DNA of 64,000 nucleotides from CAVWSM01 sp963757805 (GTDB lineage Bacteria; Actinomycetota; Actinomycetes; Jiangellales; Jiangellaceae). Each line of letters opens with the position of its first letter. The first letter of the stretch is position 1. Below the pieces are notes generated by a model. It searched no databases. It was not told where the DNA came from and saw nothing but the letters and a program-made list of their open reading frames with translations. The translations under genes were made by a program, and so were the position numbers. Shown here one piece after another: positions 24,668-34,924 of this stretch. The DNA is taken from NCBI GenBank assembly GCA_963757805.1, contig CAVWSM010000006.1, positions 992,001-1,056,000 of the forward strand. The letters are read 5' to 3'.

Positions 24668-25265
24668 GTGTCCACGAAACAACACGAGGCTCCGGGACTG
24701 TCCCACAAACAACTACCAAAGCTGCTCCAGCCGCCCAAGGGCACCGACAGTGTCCAGCCCAAGCTGACCGTGCCCGAAACCGATCAGCAGCCCCCCGCCA
24801 CCGCGCGAGGGATGGACCCGCTGCAGGCACAGATCCACCAGGTCGTGTTCTTCCACACGCGCTGGCTGGTTGAACGCCACGCTTGGGCAGACCGACGTCA
24901 AGTGGGGCTGGCCGGGAAACGATCGGCACGGAAGCTCTTCACCAAAGAGCAACGCGCCTTCAACACAGAGCACGTCACCGAGACACCCAGGCTGGAAGAC
25001 CTGACCGCACTGGGCCCGACCAATGTCCTGAACCTGAAGCCCGTGGACCGCGAGAGTTTGGCCGGCGCGTTGTGGCCGAAGTCTGGTTCTACCCCGACGG
25101 TTCGCGCATCTTTGAATTGTCCACAAAGTGCTCGCCAACTGAGGACTTCCAGGTCGCGGCAGAGGCAAGGGGGCTTCCTGGCTGAGAAGGGCCTCAACCT
25201 CTCCGGCAGCAACAAACCAAGACGCGCACCGCGCTCGAGCACTTCTCTCGGCTCCACCGCGAGTG
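24668..25265 (+). pseudogene. CYTH-like protein relic, copy A, internal deletion and frameshifts
   Basis: GTG 24668 (GAGGAGG upstream) starts STKQHEAPGLSHKQL. Later pieces are KLTVPETDQ, GMDPLQAQIHQVVFF, ARKLFTKEQRAF, then in other frames VAEVWFYPDGSRIFELSTKCS and QQTKTRTALEHFSRLHRE, ending at 25265. These follow the order of actinobacterial CYTH-type proteins (annotated as adenylate cyclase-like), but the middle (D-T-P-x-L and K-L-R-P segments) is missing. Non-functional. Copy B is even more damaged. Confidence 0.5.
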
Positions 25266-25519
25266 ATCGGGCTGGCTGGCCGGCTCGTGAACTGAAATGG
25301 CGGCGTCACACTCGATCGTGCCGGCGGCGTCCACCTTCTTCGTTGACAGACCAACGATGAGACGGAGACCGAAATGCGAATCACGACCGCGTCTGCTCCG
25401 CAGAGCCCTGCCCACGTCCTCATGGTCTTCGGCATCACGGTTCACCTGACTAACGTGATGACCTGCCGGACGCTCGACCGGCTTGAATCCTGCGGCCTGC
25501 TCACGTGCCGGGTGACGTC

Positions 25520-27412
25520 ATGAGCACCGCCACTTCGCGACCACGTGAGCAGAGCGCCGCGGCGCCCTCGCCGTTCCCGCCGATCGCCGACTACGCGTTC
25601 CTGTCCAACTGTCACACCGGCGCGCTCGTCGCCCTGGACGGGGCGATCGACTGGTTGTGCGTGCCCAGCTTTGACTCAGCCAGCGTGTTCGGCACCCTGC
25701 TCGACCGGGGCGCGGGCTATTTCCGGCTCGGACCGTTTGGGATCAACCATCCCAGTGCTCGGGCGTACGAGCCGGGGACGAACGTCCTCGAGACGACCTG
25801 GAAGACGCCCACCGGCTGGGCTGTGGTCCGCGACGCCTTGACCATGGGGCCGCGAGAGCAGGACGACGAGATCACACCGCACACACGGCCGCCGGCGGAC
25901 GACGACTGTGACCACATGCTGGTGCGCACCGTGCGCTGCATCGAGGGCACGATGGAGATCGAGCTGGTCTGCGAGCCGATGTTCGACTACGGCCGCGCAC
26001 CGGCCGAGTGGGCATTGGTCGATGGCAGCCGGCATGTCGCCGACGCGACCGCGGAGGGTCACACGATCCGGCTGGCAACCGACATGGCGCTCGGGATCGA
26101 GGGCAACCGGGCCCGAGCCCGGCACCGTGCTCGAGCCGGGTGAGCAGCGCTACTGCTCGCTGTCCTGGGCGGCTGGTCTCGCCTCGGTGGGTGACGTGGA
26201 GGAGGCCACGCGTCGGCTGGATACCACGACCCGGTTCTGGCGGGCCTGGCTGGGGACCGCTCGCATCCCGGACCACGGCTGGCGCGACCCGATCCAGCGT
26301 GCGGCGCTGGCCGTGAAGGGCCTGACGTACATGCCGACCGGGGCCACGGTGGCTGCGCTCACGACCTCCCTGCCGGAGACGCCGGGTGGTGAGCGCAACT
26401 GGGACTATCGCTACACGTGGATGCGTGACACCACGTTCACCCTGCAGGCGCTGCACATGCTGAACCTGGACTGGGAGGCCGACGAGTTCATGCAGTTCGT
26501 CGCCGACCTCGAGCCCAACCAGGACGGCGCGCTGCAGATCATGTACGGCATCGACGGGCGGCGTGACCTGACCGAGTCGACCCGAGACGAGCTGTCCGGC
26601 TATGCCGGGGCCCGCCCGGTGCGCATCGGCAACGGCGCCTTCGACCAGCAGCAGAACGACGTATTCGGCGCCGTGCTCGACTCGATCCTGCTGCACTCCC
26701 GGCGCAGCCAGCGGCTGCCGCGGCGGCTGTGGCCGATCGTCGAGTCGCAGGCCGAGTGCGCCACCGCGGTGTGGCAGGAGCCCGACCAGGGCATCTGGGA
26801 GGCCCGCGGCAAACCGCAGCATTACGTGTCGTCCAAGCTGATGACCTGGGTGGCGCTGGACCGGGCCGCCAAACTGGCCGAGATACGCGGGCTCCATGGA
26901 GAAGGCCGCGACGTGGCGAAGCACGGCCGACGAGATCAAGGCCGACATCCTCGCGCATGGCGCCAGCGGCGGGGTGCTGCGTCAGCACTACGACACCGAC
27001 TCCCTCGACGCGTCCACGCTGCTGGCCGCGATCTTCGGGTTCCTCCCGCACGACGACGAGCTGCTGCGCGCGTCGGTGCTCGCCATCGCCGACGATCTGA
27101 CCGAGAACGGGTTCGTGCTGCGCTACCGCACCGGCGAAACCGATGACGGGCTGTCGGGCAAGGAGGGCACGTTCCTGATCTGCTCGTTCTGGCTCGTCTC
27201 GGCGCTCGCGATCATTGGGGAGGATGCAGCGGGCCCGTGACCTCATGGAACGCCTACTGCGGGTTGCCTCGCCGCTAGGGCTCTACGCCGAGGAGTTCGA
27301 CGTCGACACCGGCCGCCACCTCGGGAACTTCCCGCAGGCGTTCTCGCACCTCGCGCTGCTCGAGGCGGCCGGACGCATCATCGCCGCCGAACGAATGCAG
27401 GAGTTCTCATGA
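25520..27412 (+). pseudogene. Glycoside hydrolase family 15 (glucoamylase/trehalase-like), three frameshifts
   Basis: ATG 25520 opens MSTATSRPREQSAAAPSPFP, then PIADYAFLSNCHTGALV and DGAIDWLCVPSFDS, the N-terminal beta-sandwich signature. Shifts occur near 26109 (GGG), 26893 and 27218 (GGGG). The catalytic (alpha/alpha)6 barrel follows: GGERNWDYRYTWMRDTTF, VIGNGAFDQ-type RIGNGAFDQQQNDVFG, GIWEARGKPQHYVSSKLM, and the end GLYAEEFDVDTGRHLGNFPQ. All domains survive in order over 631 codon-equivalents (net frame zero), consistent with scattered indels. Cytosolic hydrolysis of trehalose or alpha-glucans is the family role. Confidence 0.8.
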
Positions 27413-27686
27413 GGCTCTGCGGGTCTGGACACCGCTGAGATGACCGACGATCCATGGACCGCTATCGCGTCGAGAGCCGAGATCGGGACGACAATCTCGT
27501 GCATCTCGGTTGCTCGCCCAGGAGGCGGAGGCTTCAGATACGCACGTCGAGATTCGCGACCTGCGCGCACCGCCCGCCCCGGACTTGGGAGTTCTGCGAA
27601 CACGCCCGACATCCTTGCCTTGTTCAAGCTGAGCGTAAGCGGGCAAGGTTCCAACAGAATCCGTCGCCCGTTAAGGGGAAGGACCG

Positions 27687-28145
27687 TTGAGCACGATGAC
27701 CTCTCACGAGCCCGTCTGGGCGATGCCGGGACGGCTGAAGTTCGTCAAGGCGCTGTTGCTCGCGAGTGCCGTCGGCGTGCTTGCCGGCTGCGGTGGCAGC
27801 GAAACGCCCGAAGTCTGTGACAGTCTCGAGACCCTGAGTGGGAGTGTCAACGAATTGCAGGACCTCGACCCACAGGTCGGTGAAGGAGCCGTGGCTGACA
27901 TCGAGGAGTCGCTCGACTCGATCCGAACCGATGTCGAAGCCGTAAAGGGGGATGCCGAGGCGGAGCTCTCAGAACCGATCTCAGATCTCGAGACCTCGCT
28001 CGACGCCCTGTCCACGGACCTCGACGCCGTTCAGGCGACCGGCGACGTCACTTCCGCGTCGGCGCAGGCAATCGGCGACTCGCTCGCTGCCGTGAGCACA
28101 TCCTGGGAGGCACTCACCACGTCGGTCCCGGACTGCGATCTCTAG
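27687..28145 (+). CDS. Small lipoprotein of unknown function
   Basis: The open frame starts at TTG 27687 with GGAAGGA just upstream (ATG 27696 is an alternative). A signal segment (KFVKALLLASAVGVLAGC) ends in the lipobox LAGC, so the mature protein would be lipid-anchored outside the membrane. The rest is acidic and helical, with heptad-like D-x-L-E/S-x-S-L-D-x-I and a Cys near each end (PEVCDSL, VPDCDL) that could pair. No enzyme motif. Confidence 0.7.
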   Translation: MSTMTSHEPVWAMPGRLKFVKALLLASAVGVLAGCGGSETPEVCDSLETLSGSVNELQDLDPQVGEGAVADIEESLDSIRTDVEAVKGDAEAELSEPISDLETSLDALSTDLDAVQATGDVTSASAQAIGDSLAAVSTSWEALTTSVPDCDL

Positions 28146-28440
28146 AAGCGGAGCCGATCCCACATGGGGACGTTCCCAAACGTGGCATGCCATAACAACC
28201 GGAGCGGCACAACCGAGTCCCGACACTCGGGATAGGAGGCGGGGACGACCTGCTCGGAGGGGATCCCGATGCTCGGCAAGTCTGCGGCGGAGCAGGTCGA
28301 GTGTGATCCAAAGGTAGTCAGCCCCGGGACACCGGGCTTGCCCTCCGGGGGCTGGCCCATCATGCAGTCCATGCTGGCTCTCTAGCGACCACTTCCCCAG
28401 CCGACTCGCCGGATCGGTGGGCGAGGCTACGCTACGAGCA
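28146..28440. other. Intergenic region; possible small ORF on the minus strand
   Basis: No clear gene. A 76-codon minus-strand frame (28142..28372, MDCMMGQPPEGKPGVPG) has several Cys and ends WHATFGNVPMWDRLRF. It abuts the lipoprotein stop and matches nothing I know, so I do not call it a gene. Confidence 0.3.
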
Positions 28441-31057
28441 GTGTCGCCGCCAGAACAGACTCCGATCCGACGGTTCGTTTCCCCGGTCCGCTTTCGGGTG
28501 CCAGCACCGCCGTTGGCGTTTGTGGCCCGCGCCGAGCTGGTAGATCGCCTTGACCGGTCGAGAGCGCCTGTCACGATCGTCGTGGGCTCACCTGGCGCGG
28601 GCAAGACCGCGCTGGTCGGCTCCTGGGTGACGCAGCGAACCGGCCGCACGGTGTGGCTGTCCTGTGACCCCACCGACGCCGACCCGGTCAGGTTTTGGTC
28701 GGCAGTGGCGGTCGCCGTACACCGCGTTATCCCCGGCGCCGGGCGGGACGCGCTGCGGCGGCTCGATGAAGAGGGCCACGAAACCCCCGACGCGGTCGCC
28801 AGCCTCGCCACCGACTGCAGTTCGACACCGGGGCTGGCGATTGTGCTCGACGATTTCCACCACGTGGGGTCGTCGCCGGCGACGGTGGCTGCCTTCGTAC
28901 GTTCCTTGTCTCCCGAGGTTCGACTGGTGTTGACGACGCGCCGGGATCCCACCGTCCCCCTGGGCAGGCTGCGCGCCCAAGGACGGCTGTTGGAGATCCG
29001 GGACCAGGACTTGCGGTTCAGCCTGGTCGAGGCAACCCGGCTGTTCGGCCGCTTGGGCATCGACGTGAGCGATCCCGTTCTCGAGCGACTTCTTGTACTG
29101 ACCGAGGGATGGCCCGCGGGTCTGCAGCTTGCTGGACTCTCAATGATGAACCGGTCCGATCCCGCCGGCTTCCTCGACGAGTTCGCGGACAGTGATCGGG
29201 GTGTCGCAGACTTCCTGATCAACGAGGTGCTTGACCTTCAGGAGCCTGAGATTGCCGAGGTTCCTCCTGGAGACGTCGGTGCTGGAGTCCTTCGACGCCG
29301 CGCTTTGCGCTGCGGTCACCGACCGCGACGACGCGGGCGAGGTCCTGCACCGGCTCCGCGAGGCGCACATGTTCGTGATCGAGCTGGATCGTCGTGCCGG
29401 CTGGTACCGCTACCATCATCTCTTCGGTTCCTTCCTTCGGGCACGGTTGCGCACACGCTCCCCGGATCGGCTACGAGCAGCCCATGCGTCGGCATCCCGC
29501 GCCTACGCCGCACGCGGCGACATCATGAGCGCCGTCGACCACGCCATGGCCGCGGGCGATGTGGAAGGTGCTTTCCAGCTTCTGCGTGGGCTTGCCGCCA
29601 GCCAAGGGGACGTTGAAAGCCGACATGTCGCCGTCGACACCGTTCGCGCCTGGCTCCGTCAGTACGGCGCCCAACAGCTGGGGGCCGAGCCTCGTGTGCT
29701 CCTGGAGTGCTGCCTCGTCCTTGCCGCCGTCGGCGCCCCCGACGTCGAGCTCTGGCTGCGCCGCGTAGAGCAGAGCGGATCGTCCCGGCTCGAGCGGCCC
29801 GCCGCAGCCATGCTGACCGGTATCTGGGGGCTGCACCTGCTGCATCGCGGCGATCCATTTGCGGCGTTGGAGCGCGTGGACGAAGCCCGACGCATCCTCG
29901 GCGCGGATGTTGCGAAAGACTTCTGGGTTTCACAATGGCCGGTCGTGGCCTGCCAGGCGCATCTGTGGCTGGATGATCCGGCGGCGGCGAAGACGGCGGC
30001 GGCCGAGGCAAGAATGCCTGCCCTGCCCTCAACATTCGTGGACTCCGTGCGGCTACCTGGCTATCTGGCCTGGGCCGCCGTGGTCGAAGGAGAGCTGTCG
30101 GAGGCGGAACATCAAGCACAGCTCGCCCTGGAGGGGGCCCGGTCCCTGGAGCTCGCCGCCACCAATCTGGGGTGGATCTTCCCGTGGCTGTCGCTAGCAG
30201 TCGTGGCGCGCGACCGCGACGACTTAGACGAGGCCGAGCGTCTTGCCTCGCTGGCCACCGAGGCCGCGGAGATCGCAAGCCGCCCGCCCTTGACGCTGCT
30301 GTGCCTCCTGGAGCTTGCCCGGCTCGCCATGACTCGGGGCGCCACCGACGACGCGACGTCGATCATCGAGCGCTCCAGACGAGTCATGCCCGCGGCGACC
30401 CCAGTGGTACGCGACCACATCGACCGACTCGAGGCGCGTCTCGCAATCGACCTCGGCAGACCCAGCGTGCCCGAACGCGTCGCTGGGCTGCGGCCGACGG
30501 CGCACCGGGCACTTTTGGAGGCCCGGTTGCTGTTGGCCGGAGAGGACCCGAGCACGGCCGTGCAAGTTCTGGATCAGGCTCAGGGCATGATGTCGACTCG
30601 CCGGTTGCGCGTCGAACACGGGCTGCTGTCCGCACGCGCCCTGGCGCCATACCACCGAGCCCGCGCGCTCGATCAACTCGAGCAAGCCTTGCAGCTTGCC
30701 GAGCCAGTTGGTCTCGTGCGCCCGTTCGTCGACGAAGGCCCCGCGCTGCGTTCCCTGCTCGAGGCCATTTCCCCACGTACGGGGCTTGATACGTTCGCCA
30801 GCCGGGTCGTCGACGCGAGCCATCGCCGGCCGGCGCTCCCCAGGCAGCGCATACCCCGAAAAGTCGACGGGCTGAGCGACCGCGAGCTGGACGTCCTCCG
30901 CTACCTCGCCAGCCGTCTCACCTATCCGGAGGTGGCCCGCGAGCTGCATGTTTCGGTCAACACACTGAAGTCTCACGTCAAGGCGGTCTATCGAAAGCTC
31001 GGCGCAACCGGCAGGGCCGAGGCCGTCCAAGCGGCTCGTGACGCCCGGCTCATCTGA
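28441..31057 (+). CDS. LuxR-family (LAL/MalT-type) ATP-dependent regulator, one frameshift
   Basis: The probable start is GTG 28441. The N-terminal NTPase has Walker A VVGSPGAGKTALVGSW, WLSCDPTDADPVRFW, and Walker B LAIVLDDFHHV, then SPEVRLVLTTRRDP and LTEGWPAGLQLAG. An extra base near 29258 shifts the frame at EIARFLLETSVLESFDA. A long TPR-like helical region follows, ending in the LuxR HTH: LSDRELDVLRYLASRLTYPE, VARELHVSVNTLKSHVK and AVYRKLGATGRAEAV. At about 872 aa it is a typical LAL regulator. The inducer is unknown. It may act on the adjacent MHS transporter gene 109 bp downstream. Confidence 0.85.
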
Positions 31058-31166
31058 GCCCGATCGAGCTCGCGGGCGAGCGATCATGAGATGCCCGCCC
31101 TAGCCTGAATCCGTCTGGTCGGCACGTCGGTGCTGACGATCAAGGGGCCTTTGGGGGCCGGCCGAA

Positions 31167-32432
31167 TTGCCTCGTGCGCTGGGACCGATCCGGACCTCCG
31201 CGCAGCAATCCGCGTTGGCCGGCACCATCGGAAACTTCGTTGAGTGGTACGACTTCGCTATCTACGGCGCCTCGGCCACTGTGCTGGCTGACGTGCTCAC
31301 TCAAGGCGGGGACGCCGGGCTGACCGCGATCTTCGCCGTGTTCGCGCTGTCCGTTCTCGTCCGACCACTTGGCGCCGTGCTGGTGGGCCTCCGCGCCGAC
31401 CGACTCGGGCGCCGAGGAACGCTCGCCGCGATGCTCCTTGCCATGACTGCGGCAACCACGGCCATCGGCCTACTGCCACCGTACGAAGCAATTGGGGCGG
31501 CGGCTGCCCTGTTGCTGCTGGCACTTCGCACCGCACAGGCCTTCTCGACAGGTGGTGAACTGTCGGCGTCGATCCCGTACGTCATCGAGCACGCGCCACC
31601 GGGGCGTCGCGGCCGGTACGGCGGTTACCACCTGGCCACCCTCGGTCTCGGAGTCGGCTCGGGCATCGGCGTTGTTGCAGCGGTTGACTGGGCAACGGAC
31701 GCGGACGAGATGGCGTCGTGGGGTTGGCGCGTACCGTTCCTGGTCGCACTGCCCCTGGGCATGGTGGGTGTCTACATACGCTGGAAGACCACAGAAACGC
31801 CAGCCTTCGAGAGGATGAGCAGCGCGGGTGTGCAAGACACGTCCCTGCGCGAACTCGTCCGCGGCCATCTCGATGCGCTCAGGGGCGGATTCATCCTCGC
31901 GGCCGCCTTCAGCTGCGCGTTCAGCCTGTGGTTCGTCTTCCTCACGGCGCACCTGGTCACAACGGATCGATACAGCTTGGCTGCTGCACTCGGCAGCACC
32001 CTCGCCGGAGTGGCCGCGTTCGGGGCGACGGCACCGCTGTTCGGACATCTCTCAGATCGGGTCGGCCGGCGCCCGCTGCTGCTCAGTGGAACGTCCCTCC
32101 TTGCGGTCGCCTGGGCGGTCGGTTATCCGTTCGCCCTGGATGGGCACCGGGTCGGCCTGCTGCTGACGAGTGTCCTCATGGGGGTGGCCCTCGCCCAGTT
32201 CGTGTTGCCGGCGGCCATCGCCGACCGGCTGCCGGTGGGGGTCCGCGCCGCGGGCGTCGCACTAGCGTTCGGCGTCTCGAGCGGGGCCGTCGGCGGTACG
32301 GCGCCGCTGCTGGCAGACCTCGCGACACGGGCCGACGCAGAAGCGTTCGTCCCGGCCTACGCGGTGGCCTGGGCGATTCTTGGCGTGCTGACAGCGTTGG
32401 GTTGGCCCAGGCACGAGGGACCTGTCGAGTAA
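31167..32432 (+). CDS. MFS transporter, metabolite:H+ symporter (MHS) type
   Basis: An intact 421-aa protein. SALAGTIGNFVEWYDFAIYG is the MHS hallmark, followed by LVRPLGAVLVGLRADRLGRR, the AFSTGGELSASIPYVIEHAP signature in TM4-5, GWRVPFLVALPLG, and LFGHLSDRVGRRPLLL. Twelve helices are visible. MHS proteins import small carboxylates, osmolytes or shikimate-like acids with protons. The start is uncertain: TTG 31167 is the only close candidate. Confidence 0.85.
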   Translation: MPRALGPIRTSAQQSALAGTIGNFVEWYDFAIYGASATVLADVLTQGGDAGLTAIFAVFALSVLVRPLGAVLVGLRADRLGRRGTLAAMLLAMTAATTAIGLLPPYEAIGAAAALLLLALRTAQAFSTGGELSASIPYVIEHAPPGRRGRYGGYHLATLGLGVGSGIGVVAAVDWATDADEMASWGWRVPFLVALPLGMVGVYIRWKTTETPAFERMSSAGVQDTSLRELVRGHLDALRGGFILAAAFSCAFSLWFVFLTAHLVTTDRYSLAAALGSTLAGVAAFGATAPLFGHLSDRVGRRPLLLSGTSLLAVAWAVGYPFALDGHRVGLLLTSVLMGVALAQFVLPAAIADRLPVGVRAAGVALAFGVSSGAVGGTAPLLADLATRADAEAFVPAYAVAWAILGVLTALGWPRHEGPVE

Positions 32433-32457
32433 CGCCTCGCGGGTGTGATGAGGACGG

Positions 32458-32898
32458 TCATTGCGTGGTGTTGGTCGTCGGGCCTCCTGCCTCAACGAAG
32501 GGTGCAGAGACCAGTGCCACATCCTCCCCGCGGGCCGTGACGTCGATCCGAGACGGGCCCGCTGCGAGCGTCACCACCTGAGGGTGGTCCCCCAGCCGCT
32601 TTGCCTTGCCTACAGCGCTTCGGGTGCTTTCGACACGGTCGACCGGGATCAGGGCGTTGCGCACATAGAGCGGCGCAGGGGTCCAGACGAGAACGTCGCG
32701 GACCCATCGACCGTAGCCGCGCCGTGGGCGGCTGCCGAGCCCGTGGGCTTCGCCCTCGACGAGGTGTGCGATGCCGCGAAAGGCCCCGGCATGGTGGCTC
32801 AGCCAACGTCGCCGAGCGACGATTCCGCCGAGGTAGACGACGATGACGATCAAGTTGACGCCCAGGAGGGCCAACAGTGCGACCAGCAAAGGGCTCAC
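32458..32898 (-). CDS. DUF2550-like single-pass membrane protein
   Basis: A 146-aa protein. One N-terminal helix (LLVALLALLGVNLIVIVVYL) is followed by ARRRWLSHHAGAFRG. A compact beta-rich cytoplasmic domain has YGRWVRDVLVWTPAPLYVRN, VDRVESTRSAV and PSRIDVTARGEDVALV. The arrangement (helix, RRR, W-R/V-x-D-x-L-x-W) resembles actinobacterial DUF2550 proteins. It lies 6 bp from the stop-proximal SulP gene start region on the same strand, possibly cotranscribed downstream of SulP. Confidence 0.55.
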   Translation of the reverse strand: MSPLLVALLALLGVNLIVIVVYLGGIVARRRWLSHHAGAFRGIAHLVEGEAHGLGSRPRRGYGRWVRDVLVWTPAPLYVRNALIPVDRVESTRSAVGKAKRLGDHPQVVTLAAGPSRIDVTARGEDVALVSAPFVEAGGPTTNTTQ

Positions 32899-32904
32899 CG
32901 ACTC

Positions 32905-34641
32905 TCAGTCTGCGTTAAGTTTGGGATGGGGTTCGACGACCCAGGCTTGGGCGTCGTGGAGCGCCGCCCAAGTCGACTCGCCGAGGACTGGCGTCGCCCC
33001 GAAGACACGGACTGGGGACGTCACCGAGACGCGTCCGGTCCTGGCCAACCGCTGGGCCATGTCCGGGTCGAGCCCCGAGAGGTAGAGGCGTCCGCCGGCG
33101 GCATCGAGTTGCTCGGCGTAAGCCCCGAGGATCCGGAAGAACGTCGCGCCTAGTGACGTACGTCCTCGCAGCCGGAGCACGACTGCTGGCGCCTCGGCTC
33201 CGGCTACCTCGGGCAGCCGTGCCTGCAGGGTGCGGGCGCCCGCGTAGAACAGGCTGCCGTAGACATCAAGCACGATGACCTGATTGCTGGTGAGCGTGCG
33301 CGGCGCGGGCTGCTCGCGGAACTGATTGTCGTCGGTTGGTACGAGCTCGACGACTTTCAGGTCCATGGCTTCCTGGTTGAGCTGCAGCAGCAGTGACAGG
33401 ACGACGCCAAGGCCGACAGCCGCCGCGACCGGCAGGAATAGCGTCGCGACGAAGGTTGCCGCCATCGCAACCTGCGAGATGCGCCCGGTCCGCCAGATGG
33501 TCGCCAGCTCATGCGGTCGAAGCGAGCTGATCGCCGCGAAGATGAGCACCGCGGCCAGCGTCGGCATGACCACCTTGCCGACCAACCCGCCGAACGCGAC
33601 GAGAATGACCACCATCCAGATGCCCGACCAGATCGCCGCCCACCGCGTCCGCGCTCCCGCCGCGGCATTCACGGCGGTCTGGCCAACCGAACCGCCCACC
33701 GGCTGACCGCGGAACAGCCCGGAGGCTATGTTGCCGGCGCCCTGCGCGAGAAAGTCGCGGTTCATGTTCGACGGTCGCCCATCAGCGTTCGGGGCGGCCT
33801 CACTCACTCCGGCTCCCTGCACCAGCACGATCACCGCGATGGCGAATGCGTTAACGATGAGGTCGAAGGAGATGAGGCTGAGGTCGGGTAGTGAAGGCGC
33901 GGGAATCAGTTTCGGAATCGCACCCGCATCCTCGACCCGGGCGACGCTGTCGGCGCCGGCGACGACCACCGCGAGCGTCGGGATGATCAGCGCCACCAAC
34001 GCACTGACCATGTTCCACCGTGTCTTGGCCAAGCCGAACAGGATGACCAAAGCGGCGAGCCCGCTCAACAGCGACGCGACATTGACGCTCCCCGGGTGGG
34101 TGATGACGTCCAACGCCTTGGCCAGCGCATTCGATCCCTGCGCGGCGACCCCGGACAGGTCGCCGAGCTGGCCACAGATGATGTTGACCGCGACCCCAGT
34201 GAGAAACCCGGTCATCACCGAGTGGGAGACAAACCGCGTGTAACGGCCCAGCCGCAGCAGCCCGGCCGCGACCATCACCAGCCCGGCGAGCACAGTGAGC
34301 AAGATCAGCGCCTCCGGCCTCTGGTCGGACGCGACACCTGACACCGCCGATCCCGCGGCGAGTGCCGCGGCGGTCGTGGTCGTGATCACCATCAGCTGGG
34401 TGCTCGATGTCAGGCCGCCGGCAAGCGGGCCGGCAAAACTGGCATATAGACCGTGGACGGGGTTGACGCCCACCAACACGGCCGACGCCATCCCGTCGGG
34501 AACGCTGCTGATGGCGCCCGGCAGCCCCGCCACGACGTCCCTGCCGAAATGCCGCCGGTCGGGCTTGATCGAACGTCCCCAAGACTGCAGCCCGGCGATG
34601 ATCTGCGCGGGGCCTGATCGGCCGGGCGGTGTCCCAGTCAC
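32905..34641 (-). CDS. SulP/SLC26 family anion transporter with STAS domain
   Basis: An intact 578-aa protein. The transporter core opens FGRDVVAGLPGAISSVPDGM then ASAVLVGVNPVHGLYASFAG, the SulP signature. SHSVMTGFLTGVAVNIICGQ, FRGQPVGGSVGQTAVNAAAG and MPTLAAVLIFAAISSL follow, with about 12 helices to residue 420. The last 150 residues form a STAS domain (VIVLDVYGSLFYAGARTLQ; VVLRLRGRTSLGATFF). It transports sulfate, bicarbonate or similar anions; the substrate is not predictable. There is no carbonic anhydrase partner nearby. Confidence 0.93.
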   Translation of the reverse strand: MTGTPPGRSGPAQIIAGLQSWGRSIKPDRRHFGRDVVAGLPGAISSVPDGMASAVLVGVNPVHGLYASFAGPLAGGLTSSTQLMVITTTTAAALAAGSAVSGVASDQRPEALILLTVLAGLVMVAAGLLRLGRYTRFVSHSVMTGFLTGVAVNIICGQLGDLSGVAAQGSNALAKALDVITHPGSVNVASLLSGLAALVILFGLAKTRWNMVSALVALIIPTLAVVVAGADSVARVEDAGAIPKLIPAPSLPDLSLISFDLIVNAFAIAVIVLVQGAGVSEAAPNADGRPSNMNRDFLAQGAGNIASGLFRGQPVGGSVGQTAVNAAAGARTRWAAIWSGIWMVVILVAFGGLVGKVVMPTLAAVLIFAAISSLRPHELATIWRTGRISQVAMAATFVATLFLPVAAAVGLGVVLSLLLQLNQEAMDLKVVELVPTDDNQFREQPAPRTLTSNQVIVLDVYGSLFYAGARTLQARLPEVAGAEAPAVVLRLRGRTSLGATFFRILGAYAEQLDAAGGRLYLSGLDPDMAQRLARTGRVSVTSPVRVFGATPVLGESTWAALHDAQAWVVEPHPKLNAD

Positions 34642-34832
34642 CAGAGGCCGCGATCGCGCGGCTCGTCACCGTCAAACCGCGACCTGTCGGCAACGCCCAA
34701 GTGAGCGGCACGCCGAGCCCAACAGCCCACCGTCGAGACGCCAACATCCGTCATCTCGACCCCTTCCGGACGCGGTCCTAAGCTCCCTAGGTCTGGACCA
34801 TCGCGGCGACGCACACAGGACACCAAGTGTTC

Positions 34833-34876
34833 GGGTGATCGTGCCTCACCCAGAGCGGGGTGGATTGCTCAGAAGA
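34833..34876 (+). promoter_or_regulatory. Palindromic operator upstream of the alpha/beta-hydrolase gene
   Basis: GGGTGA (34833), N7, TCACCC (34846), then GGGTGG (34858) exactly 25 bp downstream with a degenerate partner. The first half-site is 92 bp from ATG 34925. Half-site sequence, spacer length and phasing match the sites at 17614, 24303 and 49851. Confidence 0.65.
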
Positions 34877-34924
34877 GGCAGGCTTCGGATCTGCGGCCCA
34901 CAATGTTTGGGGAACGGAGGCGGG

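Larger units (their letters stand above)
22924..25052. repeat. Inverted duplication, copy A (partner 49238..51283)
   Basis: This block is repeated in reverse orientation at 49238..51283. The DUF6325 and 77-aa products are identical and the PLDc_N/SHOCT product differs by one residue (Leu/Ile in NSGSLTQ versus NSGSITQ). Identity is highest from 23043 to 24660 and falls at both ends, where copy B is truncated in DUF4239 and corrupted in the CYTH relic. Confidence 0.9.

Noticed and set aside
34295..34924. 210-codon open upstream extension of the alpha/beta-hydrolase gene
   Set aside because: It runs antisense through the SulP gene, contains the operator, and lacks similarity. ATG 34925 has a good ribosome site.
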